35,987 nt of DNA from a virus. Both the position numbers and the translations under genes were made by a program. The DNA lies in the IMG/VR virus record IMGVR_UViG_3300024529_000004, positions 1 to 35,987 of that record, one strand, 5' to 3'. This document shows positions 23,811 through 31,771 of this stretch, piece after piece (within the stretch, counting starts at the first letter, position 1; each line of letters starts with the position of its first letter). The notes below the pieces were generated by a model. It was not told the DNA's origin, did no database searches, and worked only from the letters and a program-made list of their open reading frames with translations.

Positions 23811-25610
23811 ATGAATAAGACTGAACAGTTACAGTTATTTGCACGTAGTTTAGGGGATCCGATATATGCAATAGAAACGTTTTTTAAAACTTTTGATTTA
23901 ACTCAAAAGGGTATGGTGCCGTTTAAGTTGTTTTATAAACAAAAACAAATAATTAAATCTTACGAAAAGTACAATCGGAATATCGTAACAAAACCTCGTC
24001 AAGCTGGTGTATCCACAACAACAGCGGCTTATATTGGTGCTAAATGCGCGTTTGGTGATCCATCTAACCCACATAAAATATTAATACTAGCCAATAAGCA
24101 AACATTAGCGCAAGAATTCTTAAAGAAGGTTAAAGACTTTTTAGATCAAATACCTAATTGGGTGTGGGGGTTAGAAGAAGGTGAAAGTTATTTAGAAACA
24201 GATTCAAAAGGGCATTTAAAAATTAAATCAACCAATTGCGAAATTAGGGCGCTAGCAACATCTAAGGATGCATTAAGGGGTTTTACCCCAACATTCTTAA
24301 TTATGGATGAAGCAGCGTTTATTGATAATGGGTCAGAAGTATTTGGGGCGGCTTTAGCCTCATTAGGGACTGGTGGTAAAATATCTTTAATCTCCACACC
24401 AAACGGAATGGATCCACTTTATTATAAAATATATGATGAAGCAAAAAATAACCCTAATAGTAACTTTAATATCGTTGAGATGAAATGGTATCAAGATATT
24501 AGGTACAATAGACATCTAAGATGGGAAAGGGGTGAAAATGAAGTATTATCGTGTGAAACTATTGGTAGAACTAAATTAAGGTGGGAATATGAGGGTAAAA
24601 CTTACGAGACTACCGAATCAACTATTGAAGATTATGAAATAATGGTAAAAGAGGGATGGAAACCTTACTCTGAATGGTATGATGATATGTCATTAGATAT
24701 GGGTGACCCTAAAAAGATATCACAAGAACTTGATGTGTCATTTATCGGATCAGGTGGTAATGTCATCACTGATGAATATGTTACATTTCATGAAGAAACT
24801 AATGTCGAAGACCCTCAATATATGGCTGAACTAGAAAAGTCTATGTGGGTATGGAAAGATCCAGAAGAGGGTCATAAATATATAATGGGTGTCGATGTAT
24901 CTAGAGGAGATGGAGAAGATAGCTCAACGATGGTGATATTGGATTTTGAGGGTTTAGAACAAGTTGCTGAATTTCAGGCTAAGATTGCACCAGATTTATT
25001 AGCTGAGATGGTTTATAAATATGGTAACCTTTATAATGCCTATACTGTAGTGGATATTACTGGTGGTATGGGCGTTTCAACGGTAATGAAACTATTAGAG
25101 ATGGAATATAAACACCTTCATCATGATGATCCTAAAAGTAGAAAACTTTCAGATAAATATGCTAAATCAAGGTATAAACAAGGTGATAAAGTTCCTGGTT
25201 TTAATGTCGGTAATACTAGACTCCAAATGATATCTGAATTAGAAGAACATGTTAGGGAGAATAAAACTATTATTCGATCGAAAAGAATGATTTCTGAACT
25301 AAGAACATTTGTTTATAGGGGTGGAAGACCCGATCACATGGATGGTTATCATGATGATATTATTATGGCTTATGCAATGCCTATATTCGTTGTTCAGACA
25401 TCATTTAAGAAATTAGAAAAAGCAACGAAACAAGCTAAGGCGATGTTAGACAGTTGGGTTAACACTTCTTCCGATAATGTTGAAAGTGTAAATAATAAAT
25501 CCCATTCTAGCCCATTTTATTCAAATACACCTACTTATAATCCACCACAAACTGGTAAGAATGGGGCGAATAATGATAATGGTGAATATAATTGGTTATT
25601 CGGGTACTAA
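23811..25610 (+). CDS. Large terminase subunit (T4 gp17-like)
   Basis: The 599-aa DNA-packaging motor and nuclease has an ATPase domain with Walker A KPRQAGVSTTT (residues 61-71), Walker B with FLIMDEAAF (162-170) and a coupling motif region ISLISTPNG (~191-199). The C-terminal RNase-H-like nuclease has MGVDVSRGDGEDSS (first Asp 362), VVDITGGMG (Asp 415) and MDGYHDDIIMAYA (third acidic site). A Pro/Asn-rich tail ends WLFGY. Length is close to T4 gp17 (610 aa). It would bind the portal at the prohead vertex, fill the head and cut the concatemer. The next gene is the portal, without the tail sheath and tube genes found between them in T4. Confidence 0.95.
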   Translation: MNKTEQLQLFARSLGDPIYAIETFFKTFDLTQKGMVPFKLFYKQKQIIKSYEKYNRNIVTKPRQAGVSTTTAAYIGAKCAFGDPSNPHKILILANKQTLAQEFLKKVKDFLDQIPNWVWGLEEGESYLETDSKGHLKIKSTNCEIRALATSKDALRGFTPTFLIMDEAAFIDNGSEVFGAALASLGTGGKISLISTPNGMDPLYYKIYDEAKNNPNSNFNIVEMKWYQDIRYNRHLRWERGENEVLSCETIGRTKLRWEYEGKTYETTESTIEDYEIMVKEGWKPYSEWYDDMSLDMGDPKKISQELDVSFIGSGGNVITDEYVTFHEETNVEDPQYMAELEKSMWVWKDPEEGHKYIMGVDVSRGDGEDSSTMVILDFEGLEQVAEFQAKIAPDLLAEMVYKYGNLYNAYTVVDITGGMGVSTVMKLLEMEYKHLHHDDPKSRKLSDKYAKSRYKQGDKVPGFNVGNTRLQMISELEEHVRENKTIIRSKRMISELRTFVYRGGRPDHMDGYHDDIIMAYAMPIFVVQTSFKKLEKATKQAKAMLDSWVNTSSDNVESVNNKSHSSPFYSNTPTYNPPQTGKNGANNDNGEYNWLFGY

Positions 25611-25632
25611 AGTAACATTTAGTTTTTGATGA

Positions 25633-25640
25633 TATTTATT
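25633..25640 (+). promoter_or_regulatory. Candidate late promoter box TATTTATT before the portal gene
   Basis: The box lies 35 nt before the ATG at 25676 and is partly inside a small perfect inverted repeat, ATGATA-TTTAT-TATCAT (25629-25645). Confidence 0.5.
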
Positions 25641-25675
25641 ATCATAGTATAGATAAAACTATTTTAAAAAAAGAT

Positions 25676-27664
25676 ATGGCAGAAAAATACACAATATTTC
25701 AAAGGTTAGAGGGGTTATTCGGTCCTGAGAAGAAAAAAGAGGACGCTAAATCCAGATATTCATTAGGGGATGATCAAATTTTAAAAACAAAATCCAAAGA
25801 AGAATATGAATTAGCAAAATTAGAAGCACAACAAGCTAAATACCTCGGTAATATGTGGCATAAGGTTGATAATGAGATATATCAGCAGTCAGTATTTTAC
25901 GAAACAACAAGAATTGCATCTTATTCAGATTTTGAGGGTATGGAGTTTTTCCCTGAAATCGCAGCGGCTTTAGATATTATGATGGAAGAGTCTACCACTC
26001 AAAATGGTGAAGGTAGAATACTTAACATTTTTTCTGAAAGTAAAAGGGTAAGGAGAATATTACAAGATTTATTCTTTAATAAGTTAGATGTTCACACCAA
26101 CTTACCTATGTGGACACGTAATACATGTAAATATGGTGATGATTTCTTATTTTTAGATGTTGATCCAAATGAAGGTGTTAGAGATGTAAAACAATTACCG
26201 AATATTGAAATTGAAAGGAGGGAAGGTGACTTCCTTGCTAAGACACATAATAGTGGTAATATTAGTGGTAATAGTACTGATAAAGATGATGGTAGAGTTA
26301 CATTCTATTGGAAAAATAAAGATACTGAGTTTAACGCTTGGCAAATTGCTCATTTTAGATTGTTAGGTGATGATAGAAGAATACCTTATGGTACTTCTAT
26401 GTTAGAGAAAGCAAGAAGAATTTGGAAGCAATTATTACTTTCGGAAGATGCAATGTTAATATATAGAGTAACGAGAGCACCAGAAAGAAGAATATTTAAA
26501 ATCTATGTGGGTGATATTGATGAATCCGATGTACCATCGTATGTTCAAAAAATTGCAAACAACTTTAAAAGAAGTCCAGTAATTGATCAGAACACCGGAC
26601 AGATTGACACTAAGTATAATCAAATGGCTCAGGATCAAGATTACTTTGTACCTGTTAGGGATCCAAGTTCTCCTAGTCCGATAGAGACACTTCCAGGTGC
26701 GACTAACCTATCTGAGATTGCAGATATTGAATTCTTACAAAAGAAATTGTTTACTGCTCTTAGAGTTCCTAAACCATTTTTAGGGTATGAAGAAACAAAT
26801 GGTGATGGTAAAAATTTAGCGTTACAAGATATTAGGTTTACTAGAACTGTTGGTCGTATCCAACAAGCAATGATTCAGGAGTTGAACAAGATTGCTATTA
26901 TTCATTTATATATTTTAGGTTTAGAAGATGAGTTAGAAAATTTCACATTATCACTTAATAACCCATCTACACAAGCTGATATGTTAAGAACTGAGCAACT
27001 ACAACAAAAAGTACAAGTATATAGAGACTCTGTTGCGGATGCAGGAAATGGTTTTGGTGCTATGTCTATGACAAGAGCTAAAAAAGATATTTTAGGTATG
27101 TCAGAAGAAGAAATTAGGTTAGATTTAGAACAACAAAGAATGGAGAAAGCAGCGGCAGCTGAAATGGAACAAACCGCAAATATAATTAAGAAAACAGGTA
27201 TATTCGATAGGGTGGATAGTTTATATGGAGAATTCGGTGTTAAACCAGGTGAAACATCAGAAGAATCACCCGCAGGTGGTGAAGAAGACGCAGGATTCGG
27301 TGGTGGTGGAAGCTTCGGTGGTGGATTCGGTGGTGGTGATGATTTAGGTGCTACTGATGATGCTTTAGGTGCTACTGATGATGCTTTAGGTGATACCACT
27401 GAGCCAGCAGTAGAACCAGCAGAAATACCTATGGAAAGTGTAGAAAAGAAAGGTGACTTAATTGTGGAGAATGAAGTTAAGAAAAGAGTTTTACAAGAAA
27501 AAACAAACAAGTATAAAAATATCTATACTAATAGGTTAATGGAGAGTCTTGATCGTAAAGGAGTAATTAGTGGTAGTATAGAAAATATAAGTAAAACTAA
27601 CGATTCACTTGCTGATGAATTATCTAGAATGTCTGATAAAGTAGATGAATTAACAAAAGATTAA
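25676..27664 (+). CDS. Portal vertex protein (T4 gp20-like)
   Basis: The 662-aa protein forms the ring through which DNA enters the head. Family segments are clear: FFPEIAAALDIMMEEST near residue 90, AWQIAHFRLLGDDRRIPYGT, EDAMLIYRVTRAPERRIFKI, DYFVPVRDPSSPSPIETLPG, ATNLSEIADIEFLQKKLFTA and LRVPKPFLGY. It is longer than T4 gp20 (524 aa) because of a C-terminal extension. This starts with a Gly-rich run (FGGGGSFGGGFGGGDD, ~540), a short tandem repeat LGATDDA x2 (DNA 27346-27387), and ends in a charged helix. The extension also holds an LxE-type end (ENEVKKRVLQE), so it could be trimmed by the protease. Confidence 0.93.
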   Translation: MAEKYTIFQRLEGLFGPEKKKEDAKSRYSLGDDQILKTKSKEEYELAKLEAQQAKYLGNMWHKVDNEIYQQSVFYETTRIASYSDFEGMEFFPEIAAALDIMMEESTTQNGEGRILNIFSESKRVRRILQDLFFNKLDVHTNLPMWTRNTCKYGDDFLFLDVDPNEGVRDVKQLPNIEIERREGDFLAKTHNSGNISGNSTDKDDGRVTFYWKNKDTEFNAWQIAHFRLLGDDRRIPYGTSMLEKARRIWKQLLLSEDAMLIYRVTRAPERRIFKIYVGDIDESDVPSYVQKIANNFKRSPVIDQNTGQIDTKYNQMAQDQDYFVPVRDPSSPSPIETLPGATNLSEIADIEFLQKKLFTALRVPKPFLGYEETNGDGKNLALQDIRFTRTVGRIQQAMIQELNKIAIIHLYILGLEDELENFTLSLNNPSTQADMLRTEQLQQKVQVYRDSVADAGNGFGAMSMTRAKKDILGMSEEEIRLDLEQQRMEKAAAAEMEQTANIIKKTGIFDRVDSLYGEFGVKPGETSEESPAGGEEDAGFGGGGSFGGGFGGGDDLGATDDALGATDDALGDTTEPAVEPAEIPMESVEKKGDLIVENEVKKRVLQEKTNKYKNIYTNRLMESLDRKGVISGSIENISKTNDSLADELSRMSDKVDELTKD

Positions 27665-27684
27665 TTTTTTTATATTAAACAATA

Positions 27685-27692
27685 TATTTATT
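27685..27692 (+). promoter_or_regulatory. Candidate late promoter box TATTTATTAAGAAA
   Basis: The extended form TATATTTATTAAGAAAAAG leaves 12 nt from the core to the ATG at 27705. Confidence 0.6.
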
Positions 27693-27704
27693 AAGAAAAA
27701 GAAT

Positions 27705-28478
27705 ATGAAAAACTTTGGTGAAATAAAAAATAGATTTAGTGATATATTAACGGAATCAATTATCAGAAAAGATATTAAAGGGAAGAAAACTTTTGGTAAA
27801 TTTATTAATATGTTAAAAGAGAATGTGATATTAAGTACACAATACCACATATTTGATAATATAGAAAATAAACATTTTGATAATAGCGGGGACGCTAAAG
27901 ATTACATTAAAGAGAATATAAGTCTCTTATCAAAATATACAAAAAAACAAATTACAGAAGCGAATAAAAAATTAGCATCCATAATATCCTTCAAAGGAGG
28001 TAAAGATTATGAAAATAAAGAATTACATGAAAATATCTCAAAAGTAATATTTACTAAAAAAACATCTAAGACATTAGATACAATTCAGGAGTCAATTAAT
28101 TCATTAAGGGATCATATGACAACAGAAAGATTAGATGAAAGTAATGAATATGATAAAGTTGATCTACCACCATCTGTATTAACTAAAATGGTTGTGAATA
28201 AATTTAATAGTAAATATGAAGATATTTCAGAGGGTGAAAAGAATATCCTTAAATCAATTCTAAATGGTTCAGAAGAAGATAAAAAAACAGTCTATATGGG
28301 TATAGTAAGAGAATGTATTGATAGTATTGATGGTCGGTTGAGTGAGAGTGATGTTGATGTTAAGGAGAAACTGTTAGGTGCAAAAGACAAATTGTTAAGG
28401 ATGGGGTTCAATAAAGAAACATACAATACTGACATCAGTAGAGTTTATCAATTAAAACAATCAATAGAAACTGTGTAA
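27705..28478 (+). CDS. Probable prohead core or head protein (position of T4 gp67/gp68), 257 aa
   Basis: The N-terminus MKNFGEIKNRFSDILTE/SII has a site L15-T16-E17 but a leader sequence different from the cargo set. Next come KKTFGKFINMLKENVILSTQ and FDNIENKHFDNSGDAKDYIK, then long charged helices to the end. The place between portal and protease corresponds to the small prohead-core genes 67 and 68 of T4, although this protein is larger. I infer a head-assembly protein processed by the protease; similarity to gp68 cannot be shown by eye. Confidence 0.6.
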   Translation: MKNFGEIKNRFSDILTESIIRKDIKGKKTFGKFINMLKENVILSTQYHIFDNIENKHFDNSGDAKDYIKENISLLSKYTKKQITEANKKLASIISFKGGKDYENKELHENISKVIFTKKTSKTLDTIQESINSLRDHMTTERLDESNEYDKVDLPPSVLTKMVVNKFNSKYEDISEGEKNILKSILNGSEEDKKTVYMGIVRECIDSIDGRLSESDVDVKEKLLGAKDKLLRMGFNKETYNTDISRVYQLKQSIETV

Positions 28479-28479
28479 T

Positions 28480-28809
28480 ATGAAAAAGATAGTAAGATTA
28501 AACGAAAACGATATAGAAAACCTTGTCAAAAAAATTATCAAGGAGGAGGTTATAAGGGATGATATGGATAGAGCTCTAAGAATGGCTAGAGAAGGTCAAA
28601 GTGTCGTAATATCAGCCGACTTATATTATAGGGAACTTAATCAACATCGTGATGGGTTTACAGGTGCACACATTGTTGATGGTGAGGTGTATTCGGCAAT
28701 ACCTAAACATTACGGACCAGACCAAGAGTATGAAGATAAAATTGTGACACATAAAGATAAAACAGAATTAATTAATAAACTTAGGGATACATTAAATAAA
28801 TTACAATGA
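28480..28809 (+). CDS. Small capsid-targeted protein, 109 aa
   Basis: The leader KIVRLNENDIENLVKKIIKE/E is of the long class with sites L7-N8-E9 and I20-K21-E22. The remainder (MDRALRMAREGQSVVISADL, then HIVDGEVYSAIPKHYG) is a small alpha/beta domain, unrecognised. One nt behind the previous gene, and its TGA overlaps the next ATG. It lies within the head-assembly operon, which fits packaging into the prohead. Confidence 0.65.
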   Translation: MKKIVRLNENDIENLVKKIIKEEVIRDDMDRALRMAREGQSVVISADLYYRELNQHRDGFTGAHIVDGEVYSAIPKHYGPDQEYEDKIVTHKDKTELINKLRDTLNKLQ

Positions 28810-29042
28810 AAAAGAAAGTAATTAGATTAAACGAGAACGATATTAAAAGAATTGTAAAGAAAACAATACTTAAAGAAGATACATACCAGTTTAGGTTGGG
28901 GTATTCAAATAACTTAAAAAGGATTGAAGCCAATTATAGTGGTGATGAAGATAGGTTAGATGACATTATTGATGTTTATCAAAACCATATACAACAATTA
29001 AAGAATATAAAGTCTGAAAAGAATGAATCTGAAAAAGATTAA
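28806..29042 (+). CDS. Small capsid-targeted protein, 78 aa
   Basis: KVIRLNENDIKRIVKKTILK then E/D gives sites L8-N9-E10 and L22-K23-E24. The leader is nearly the same as in the preceding gene (RLNENDI shared exactly), although the bodies differ. After cleavage ~54 charged residues would remain (FRLGYSNNLKRIEANYSGDE ..). Adjacent genes sharing a leader but not a body suggest leader shuffling or duplication followed by replacement. Confidence 0.65.
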   Translation: MKKKVIRLNENDIKRIVKKTILKEDTYQFRLGYSNNLKRIEANYSGDEDRLDDIIDVYQNHIQQLKNIKSEKNESEKD

Positions 29043-29050
29043 CAATATTT

Positions 29051-29076
29051 AAACCCACTTAGTTGTGGGTTTTTTT
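29051..29076 (+). terminator. Rho-independent terminator
   Basis: 8-bp stem AAACCCAC / GTGGGTTT with loop TTAGTT and seven T (29070-29076), 8 nt after the preceding stop. Confidence 0.85.
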
Positions 29077-29101
29077 ATGTTCTAATTTGACTGAGGGGGT
29101 T

Positions 29102-29147
29102 ATAATGATTATATTAGTTTTATAATAACAAAAACCATAATCATTAT
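29102..29147 (+). promoter_or_regulatory. 11-bp inverted repeat just before a start codon
   Basis: ATAATGATTAT (29102-29112) and its exact reverse complement ATAATCATTAT (29137-29147) enclose 24 nt and end 2 nt before the ATG at 29150. In RNA the hairpin would cover the initiation region; in DNA it could be an operator. No TATTTAT box is present in between. Confidence 0.5.
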
Positions 29148-29149
29148 GA

Positions 29150-29581
29150 ATGAAAAGAGGAAAAGAAATTACTTTAAAGTCAAAGGACAATTATAAGGTA
29201 AAATTAGGGACAATAGATAATAAAAGTCCAAAGACAATATATCTAAATGTTTCAGCATGGGGGAAACCACTTACGCAAGAAGATAATTACGACAACATAA
29301 TTAGTAATCTTAGAAAAAAAATAAAACAGAAATTATATTCACAAATAGGGTTTAATAACTTTGAAAAAGAAAGATATATTGTAGACTTAGATATGAGGTC
29401 ATCAGGTATTAATCACACTAAAAGAAGTTTTATGTCTTGTGAAATCACATTGTTCCAAAAAGAAAGGGTATCGGTGAATGACACATCGATGATGGAGCTA
29501 TCAAATAATCTAACTAATAACATCATACAAGATTGTTTTGAGGAAAACAATCATTTCAGGTTTTATAAAACCAAAAAATAA
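29150..29581 (+). CDS. Hypothetical protein, 143 aa
   Basis: A basic soluble protein: strands ITLKSKDNYKVKLGTIDNKS and TIYLNVSAWGKPL, a helix with IISNLRKKIKQKLYSQIGF, then YIVDLDMRSSGINHTKRSFM. No capsid leader. It stands alone between a terminator and the hairpin-controlled protease gene. The ATG at 29150 is preferred over the out-of-frame ATG at 29146. No family recognised. Confidence 0.6.
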   Translation: MKRGKEITLKSKDNYKVKLGTIDNKSPKTIYLNVSAWGKPLTQEDNYDNIISNLRKKIKQKLYSQIGFNNFEKERYIVDLDMRSSGINHTKRSFMSCEITLFQKERVSVNDTSMMELSNNLTNNIIQDCFEENNHFRFYKTKK

Positions 29582-29590
29582 TATTTTTCA

Positions 29591-29630
29591 TCGTATTGGT
29601 ATATTTATTAAGAAACATATACCAATACGA
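29591..29630 (+). promoter_or_regulatory. 14-bp perfect inverted repeat around the protease promoter, ending on the start codon
   Basis: TCGTATTGGTATAT (29591-29604) pairs perfectly with ATATACCAATACGA (29617-29630), whose last A is the A of the protease ATG. The 12-nt loop TTATTAAGAAAC holds most of the late box TATTTATTAAGAAA (29602-29615). A read-through transcript would fold the start region into a strong hairpin; a transcript begun just behind the box would lack the left arm and stay open. T4 genes e, soc, 49 and I-TevI use this logic. Confidence 0.75.
29602..29609 (+). promoter_or_regulatory. Candidate late promoter box TATTTATTAAGAAA in the hairpin
   Basis: The 8-nt core TATTTATT overlaps the end of the left hairpin arm and its loop; 20 nt separate it from the ATG at 29630. 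Confidence 0.6.
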
Positions 29631-30319
29631 TGGAAATATTAAAAAACGGACAAACAGGCAAAAAAGGTATTTTAGTTGAATACGATGCTGGATATATATC
29701 ACCAAACAACAATAAACATTTTGTAAACGAAGTTAATAAAATTGCAAAGGGTGAACCTATCATAGAAGAACCATTATATGTTTATGCTGTAATGCAAAAA
29801 TATGATGTTGAAAACAGAAACGGGAGAATCTATCCCGAAGCTATCCTAAAAAGGGAAGCAGAAAATTATTTAAAACTTATTAAAGACAATAGAGCTCTAG
29901 GTGAAGCAGATCACCCAGAAAGTTCTATCGTTGCCGTTAGTAGAATATCTCACAACGTAGTTGATCTATGGTGGGAAGGTAATGTTCTAATGGGTAAATT
30001 AGAAATCATAATGTCACCAGGATTTATCAATCAAGGTATCATATCGTGTGAGGGTGACAGAATCGCAAATTATTTAAGAAAGGGAATTAAGATTGGAGTA
30101 TCCTCAAGGGGTGTCGGATCATTAGCAAAAGAAAATGGTAGAAACGTAGTTCAAGAGGATTTTGAAATAATCTGTTGGGATATTGTTACCTCACCATCAA
30201 CACCTGGTTCATGGATATATGATGAGAAACCATCAGTAGAGCAACAAATGAGTGAATCTACCGATAAGAAGGATAAGAATTTACTTATAAATTCTATTGA
30301 TAATTTCCTTTTAGAATAA
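29630..30319 (+). CDS. Prohead maturation protease (T4 gp21-like)
   Basis: The 229-aa serine protease (T4 gp21 is 212 aa) cuts scaffold, capsid and internal proteins in the prohead. The fold signature is clear: YVYAVMQKYDVENRNGRIYP, ALGEADHPESSIVAVSRISH with likely catalytic His95, VDLWWEGNVLMGKLEI, and GIKIGVSSRGVGSL with the likely catalytic Ser in S158/S159. The protein itself ends NSIDNFLLE, i.e. with LxE at the very C-terminus, in keeping with autoprocessing. T4 gp21 prefers (L/I)xE, the motif that ends the many leaders of this window. It is controlled by an unusual hairpin-promoter. Confidence 0.93.
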   Translation: MEILKNGQTGKKGILVEYDAGYISPNNNKHFVNEVNKIAKGEPIIEEPLYVYAVMQKYDVENRNGRIYPEAILKREAENYLKLIKDNRALGEADHPESSIVAVSRISHNVVDLWWEGNVLMGKLEIIMSPGFINQGIISCEGDRIANYLRKGIKIGVSSRGVGSLAKENGRNVVQEDFEIICWDIVTSPSTPGSWIYDEKPSVEQQMSESTDKKDKNLLINSIDNFLLE

Positions 30320-30327
30320 AAAATATT

Positions 30328-30346
30328 CACTTAATAAGTGTTTTTT
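30328..30346 (+). terminator. Short rho-independent terminator
   Basis: Stem CACTT / AAGTG with a 3-nt loop and six T, 8 nt behind the protease stop. The stem is short, so termination may be partial. Confidence 0.55.
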
Positions 30347-30359
30347 CTAAAGCACAATA

Positions 30360-30367
30360 TATTTATT
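30360..30367 (+). promoter_or_regulatory. Candidate late promoter box TATTTATTAAGAAA for scaffold and capsid
   Basis: TATATTTATTAAGAAATAAA gives a 66-nt leader to the scaffold ATG at 30434, the longest among these sites. It probably drives the scaffold-capsid pair. Confidence 0.6.
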
Positions 30368-30433
30368 AAGAAATAAACCCGCATTGTGGGTAATAATAAT
30401 TAAATAATATTTAATAAACAAATTAATTTAAAG

Positions 30434-31747
30434 ATGGCTAAAGAAAAAAAATCAATCATCGAAGAGGCTTTGTTAGAAGCAAAGTCATTAGAAGATGCCT
30501 TAAAAGCCAACACAAAAGAAATACTTGCTTCGACTATGAGGGAAGAAATTAATAGCGTTGTTAGAGAATCTCTTTCTGAACAAGATGAAGAGATTGAAAA
30601 CGATGAGTTAGAGGGTCTAGATGATGAAATGGAAGACGACTTACCTGTTGAATTAGGAACAGGGGAAGATTCAGAAATGGAAGATGAAATGGAAACACCA
30701 GAAATGGAGTTAGGTGATGAAGATGGTGAGATGGATATCGAACTAGATTTAGACCTTAGTGACGATGAAGGTGGTATGGAAATGGATTTGGGAGATGATG
30801 AATCGGAATTATCTATGGAACTTGGTGACGAGGAAGGAATGATGGGAGATTTAGAAGGGCTTGACGACTTAGGTGGTGGAGACGAAATGGATCTTACTAT
30901 GTCTGGAGACGAAGAAGTTCTTAAAGTATTCAAAAGTATGGGTGATGATGATGAAATCGAAGTTGTAAAAGACGAAGGTGGAATTTCACTTAAAGATAAT
31001 CAGACAGGTGCTGAGTATTATATAAAAGAATCTGAAGAAGATGAAATTTGTGAAGGATGTGGCAGTGATGGCATGTACGAAATGGAAGAAGGTAATTTAG
31101 ATGAAGTTATGTATGAAGTTGAATTAGATGCCGATATGGCAGATGAGTTAGAAGCTTCTATGGGTGAAGATGAAGAACTAATGGGTGAAGATCATACATT
31201 AGCTAGATCTAAAGGTCGACAAAGAAAAGGTGGACATAGAAATAGACAAACTTCTGAATCTAGAAAAAGTAGAAAACCTTTAGTAAGAGAATCTAGAAAT
31301 AGAAAAGTTACTACTAAAAGAAAAGTTACTGAGAATACGGTAAATAAAGTGTCTTACCAAAAGTTGCTTAAAGAGTATAAAATATTAAAAGGTAGAAATA
31401 CTGAATATAAAGAAGCTCTTAAAGTTTTCAAAACAAAAATAAATGAAGTGGCATTGTTCAATCAAAATTTAGCTCACGTAACTAAATTATTTACTGAACA
31501 TTCTACTACTAAAAAAGAGAAGATGAAAATCTTAGGCAGATTCGACAACGTTGAAACTGTTAAGGAATCAAAAACTCTATATAAAAGTATCGAAGGTGAA
31601 TTAGGTAGTAAAACACCAATTAATGAATCTATCGATAAAAAAGTAAATAAAACAATTGATTCCTCGAAATCAAACCTTAATGAATCATCTGCTTATGTAG
31701 ATCCAAGTGTTTCAAAAATTAAGGACTTGATGAAAAGGATGAAATAA
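30434..31747 (+). CDS. Acidic scaffold / prohead core protein (T4 gp22-like)
   Basis: This 437-aa protein lies between protease and capsid gene, as gp22 does in T4, but is longer than T4 gp22 (269 aa). Residues ~50-270 are extremely acidic and Met-rich (LDDEMEDDLPVELG .. EEDEICEGCGSDG), then a basic Arg/Lys region (~255-300) and a helical coiled-coil part (YQKLLKEYKILKGRNTEYKE) with IxE/LxE sites. Near the end are INES and SNLNESS sites and the final motif KIKDLMKRMK, shared with the N-terminus of the protein at 17037. It should form the core inside which cargo gathers and then be degraded by the protease. Confidence 0.85.
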   Translation: MAKEKKSIIEEALLEAKSLEDALKANTKEILASTMREEINSVVRESLSEQDEEIENDELEGLDDEMEDDLPVELGTGEDSEMEDEMETPEMELGDEDGEMDIELDLDLSDDEGGMEMDLGDDESELSMELGDEEGMMGDLEGLDDLGGGDEMDLTMSGDEEVLKVFKSMGDDDEIEVVKDEGGISLKDNQTGAEYYIKESEEDEICEGCGSDGMYEMEEGNLDEVMYEVELDADMADELEASMGEDEELMGEDHTLARSKGRQRKGGHRNRQTSESRKSRKPLVRESRNRKVTTKRKVTENTVNKVSYQKLLKEYKILKGRNTEYKEALKVFKTKINEVALFNQNLAHVTKLFTEHSTTKKEKMKILGRFDNVETVKESKTLYKSIEGELGSKTPINESIDKKVNKTIDSSKSNLNESSAYVDPSVSKIKDLMKRMK

Positions 31748-31771
31748 TAAAAAAAATAAACACAAAAAAAA

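Noticed and set aside
30353-30388. CACAAT / ATTGTG repeat around the scaffold promoter box
   Set aside because: Only 6 bp with a 24-nt gap; expected by chance, unlike the 14-bp dyad at the protease gene.
30400-30933. Long minus-strand Ser/Pro-rich frame opposite the scaffold
   Set aside because: It is the antisense shadow of a Glu/Asp-rich coding region (GAA/GAT become TTC/ATC), with the low complexity typical of such shadows. The same holds for 17303-17701, 17792-18016 and 26902-27510 on the minus strand.
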